Shown here: piece after piece, positions 5,716 to 5,867 of the stretch
Numbering within the stretch: position 1 is the stretch's first letter
How the letters are laid out: each line of letters begins with the position of its first letter
Notes under the pieces: generated by a model
What the model was told of the DNA's origin: nothing
The model's input: the letters and a program-made list of their open reading frames with translations, nothing else
Databases searched by the model: none
NCBI GenBank assembly: GCA_018065165.1
Contig: JAGHTV010000512.1
Coordinates: forward strand, 1-5,867
Reading direction: 5' to 3'
DNA: 5,867 nucleotides
From: Candidatus Sodaliphilus fimicaballi
GTDB taxonomy: Bacteria; Bacteroidota; Bacteroidia; Bacteroidales; Muribaculaceae
Program-made: the position numbers and the translations under genes

Positions 5716-5867
5716 CGCTTTTATGTCGTTGGGTTTGAGAGTGTGGAAGATGAAGTCGCGTTTTTTTATGTTGTCGCGGGGGTAGGGTTATGGATAGATT
5801 TTCGTGTACTGATGCAACCCCTGGCCATACATGTGCATGGGTCCCAGTCTTATGTTGAGTTTTCCAT
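5716..5867 (-). pseudogene. upstream DUF2207 coding sequence interrupted by an in-frame TAA; runs off the window
   Basis: In the frame of the DUF2207 gene the sequence before the GTG reads LNIRLGPMHMYGQGLHQYTK-IYP, then TAA (5788-5790), then PYPRDNIKKRDFIFHTLKPN and on into the 5715 frame. Both sides look like the DUF2207 outer domain as found in Bacteroidales, so the TAA looks like a nonsense mutation rather than a gene boundary. The local DNA is TATCCA-TAACCC-TACCCC, three similar hexamers, suggesting slippage that inserted a unit. A sequencing error cannot be excluded. The 5' end, including the signal peptide, is outside the window. Confidence 0.6.

Noticed and set aside
5761..5767. Run of seven T (seven A on the coding strand) as a possible frameshift site explaining the interrupted DUF2207 gene
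   Set aside because: The family-like sequence is in the same frame on both sides of this run and of the TAA at 5788-5790, so no frame change is needed.

Overview
The window looks like a chromosomal segment from a gut-type Bacteroidales bacterium (Prevotella/Muribaculaceae-like is my guess; the sequence does not settle the genus). The evidence is a 2-oxoacid:ferredoxin oxidoreductase operon of the Bacteroidales type, a lipoprotein serpin, a DUF2207 membrane protein, no clear Shine-Dalgarno sites, and two promoters matching the Bacteroidetes TTTG / TAnnTTTG pattern. Every gene I can support is on the minus strand, so the window reads from right to left.

Right part (about 4034-5867): the 3' part of a gene for a DUF2207-family membrane protein. 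In its reading frame a TAA codon (5788-5790) interrupts sequence that still resembles the family on both sides, so the gene appears broken, miscalled or mis-sequenced here. Overlapping its stop codon is a small, clearly protein-like frame (4034-4261) with no ATG at a sensible place. A short non-coding gap follows, with four copies of an 8-bp TTAACCNN unit.

Middle part (2458-3861): a self-contained, visibly AT-rich cassette with its own promoter, one gene for a serpin-like lipoprotein (422 aa) and an intrinsic terminator. The serpin fold is recognisable, but the alanine/threonine-rich hinge needed for protease inhibition is missing, and a central segment appears deleted. The base composition contrasts with both flanks and suggests separate acquisition.

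Left part (1-2423): an operon with a promoter at 2392-2423, then a small bacterial PH-domain protein, a two-cluster ferredoxin subunit, the alpha subunit (VorB/KorA type) and the TPP-binding beta subunit, which runs off the window edge. The last three form a CoA-acylating 2-oxoacid:ferredoxin oxidoreductase, in which electrons released by oxidative decarboxylation of a 2-oxoacid reach ferredoxin through the [4Fe-4S] clusters. A gamma subunit is expected just beyond the left edge.

I found no tRNA, rRNA, CRISPR array, insertion sequence or wholly new multi-gene system. The points most worth a second look are the hinge-less serpin, the small gene without ATG, the in-frame stop in the DUF2207 gene, and the PH-domain protein without its usual membrane hairpin at the head of a metabolic operon.
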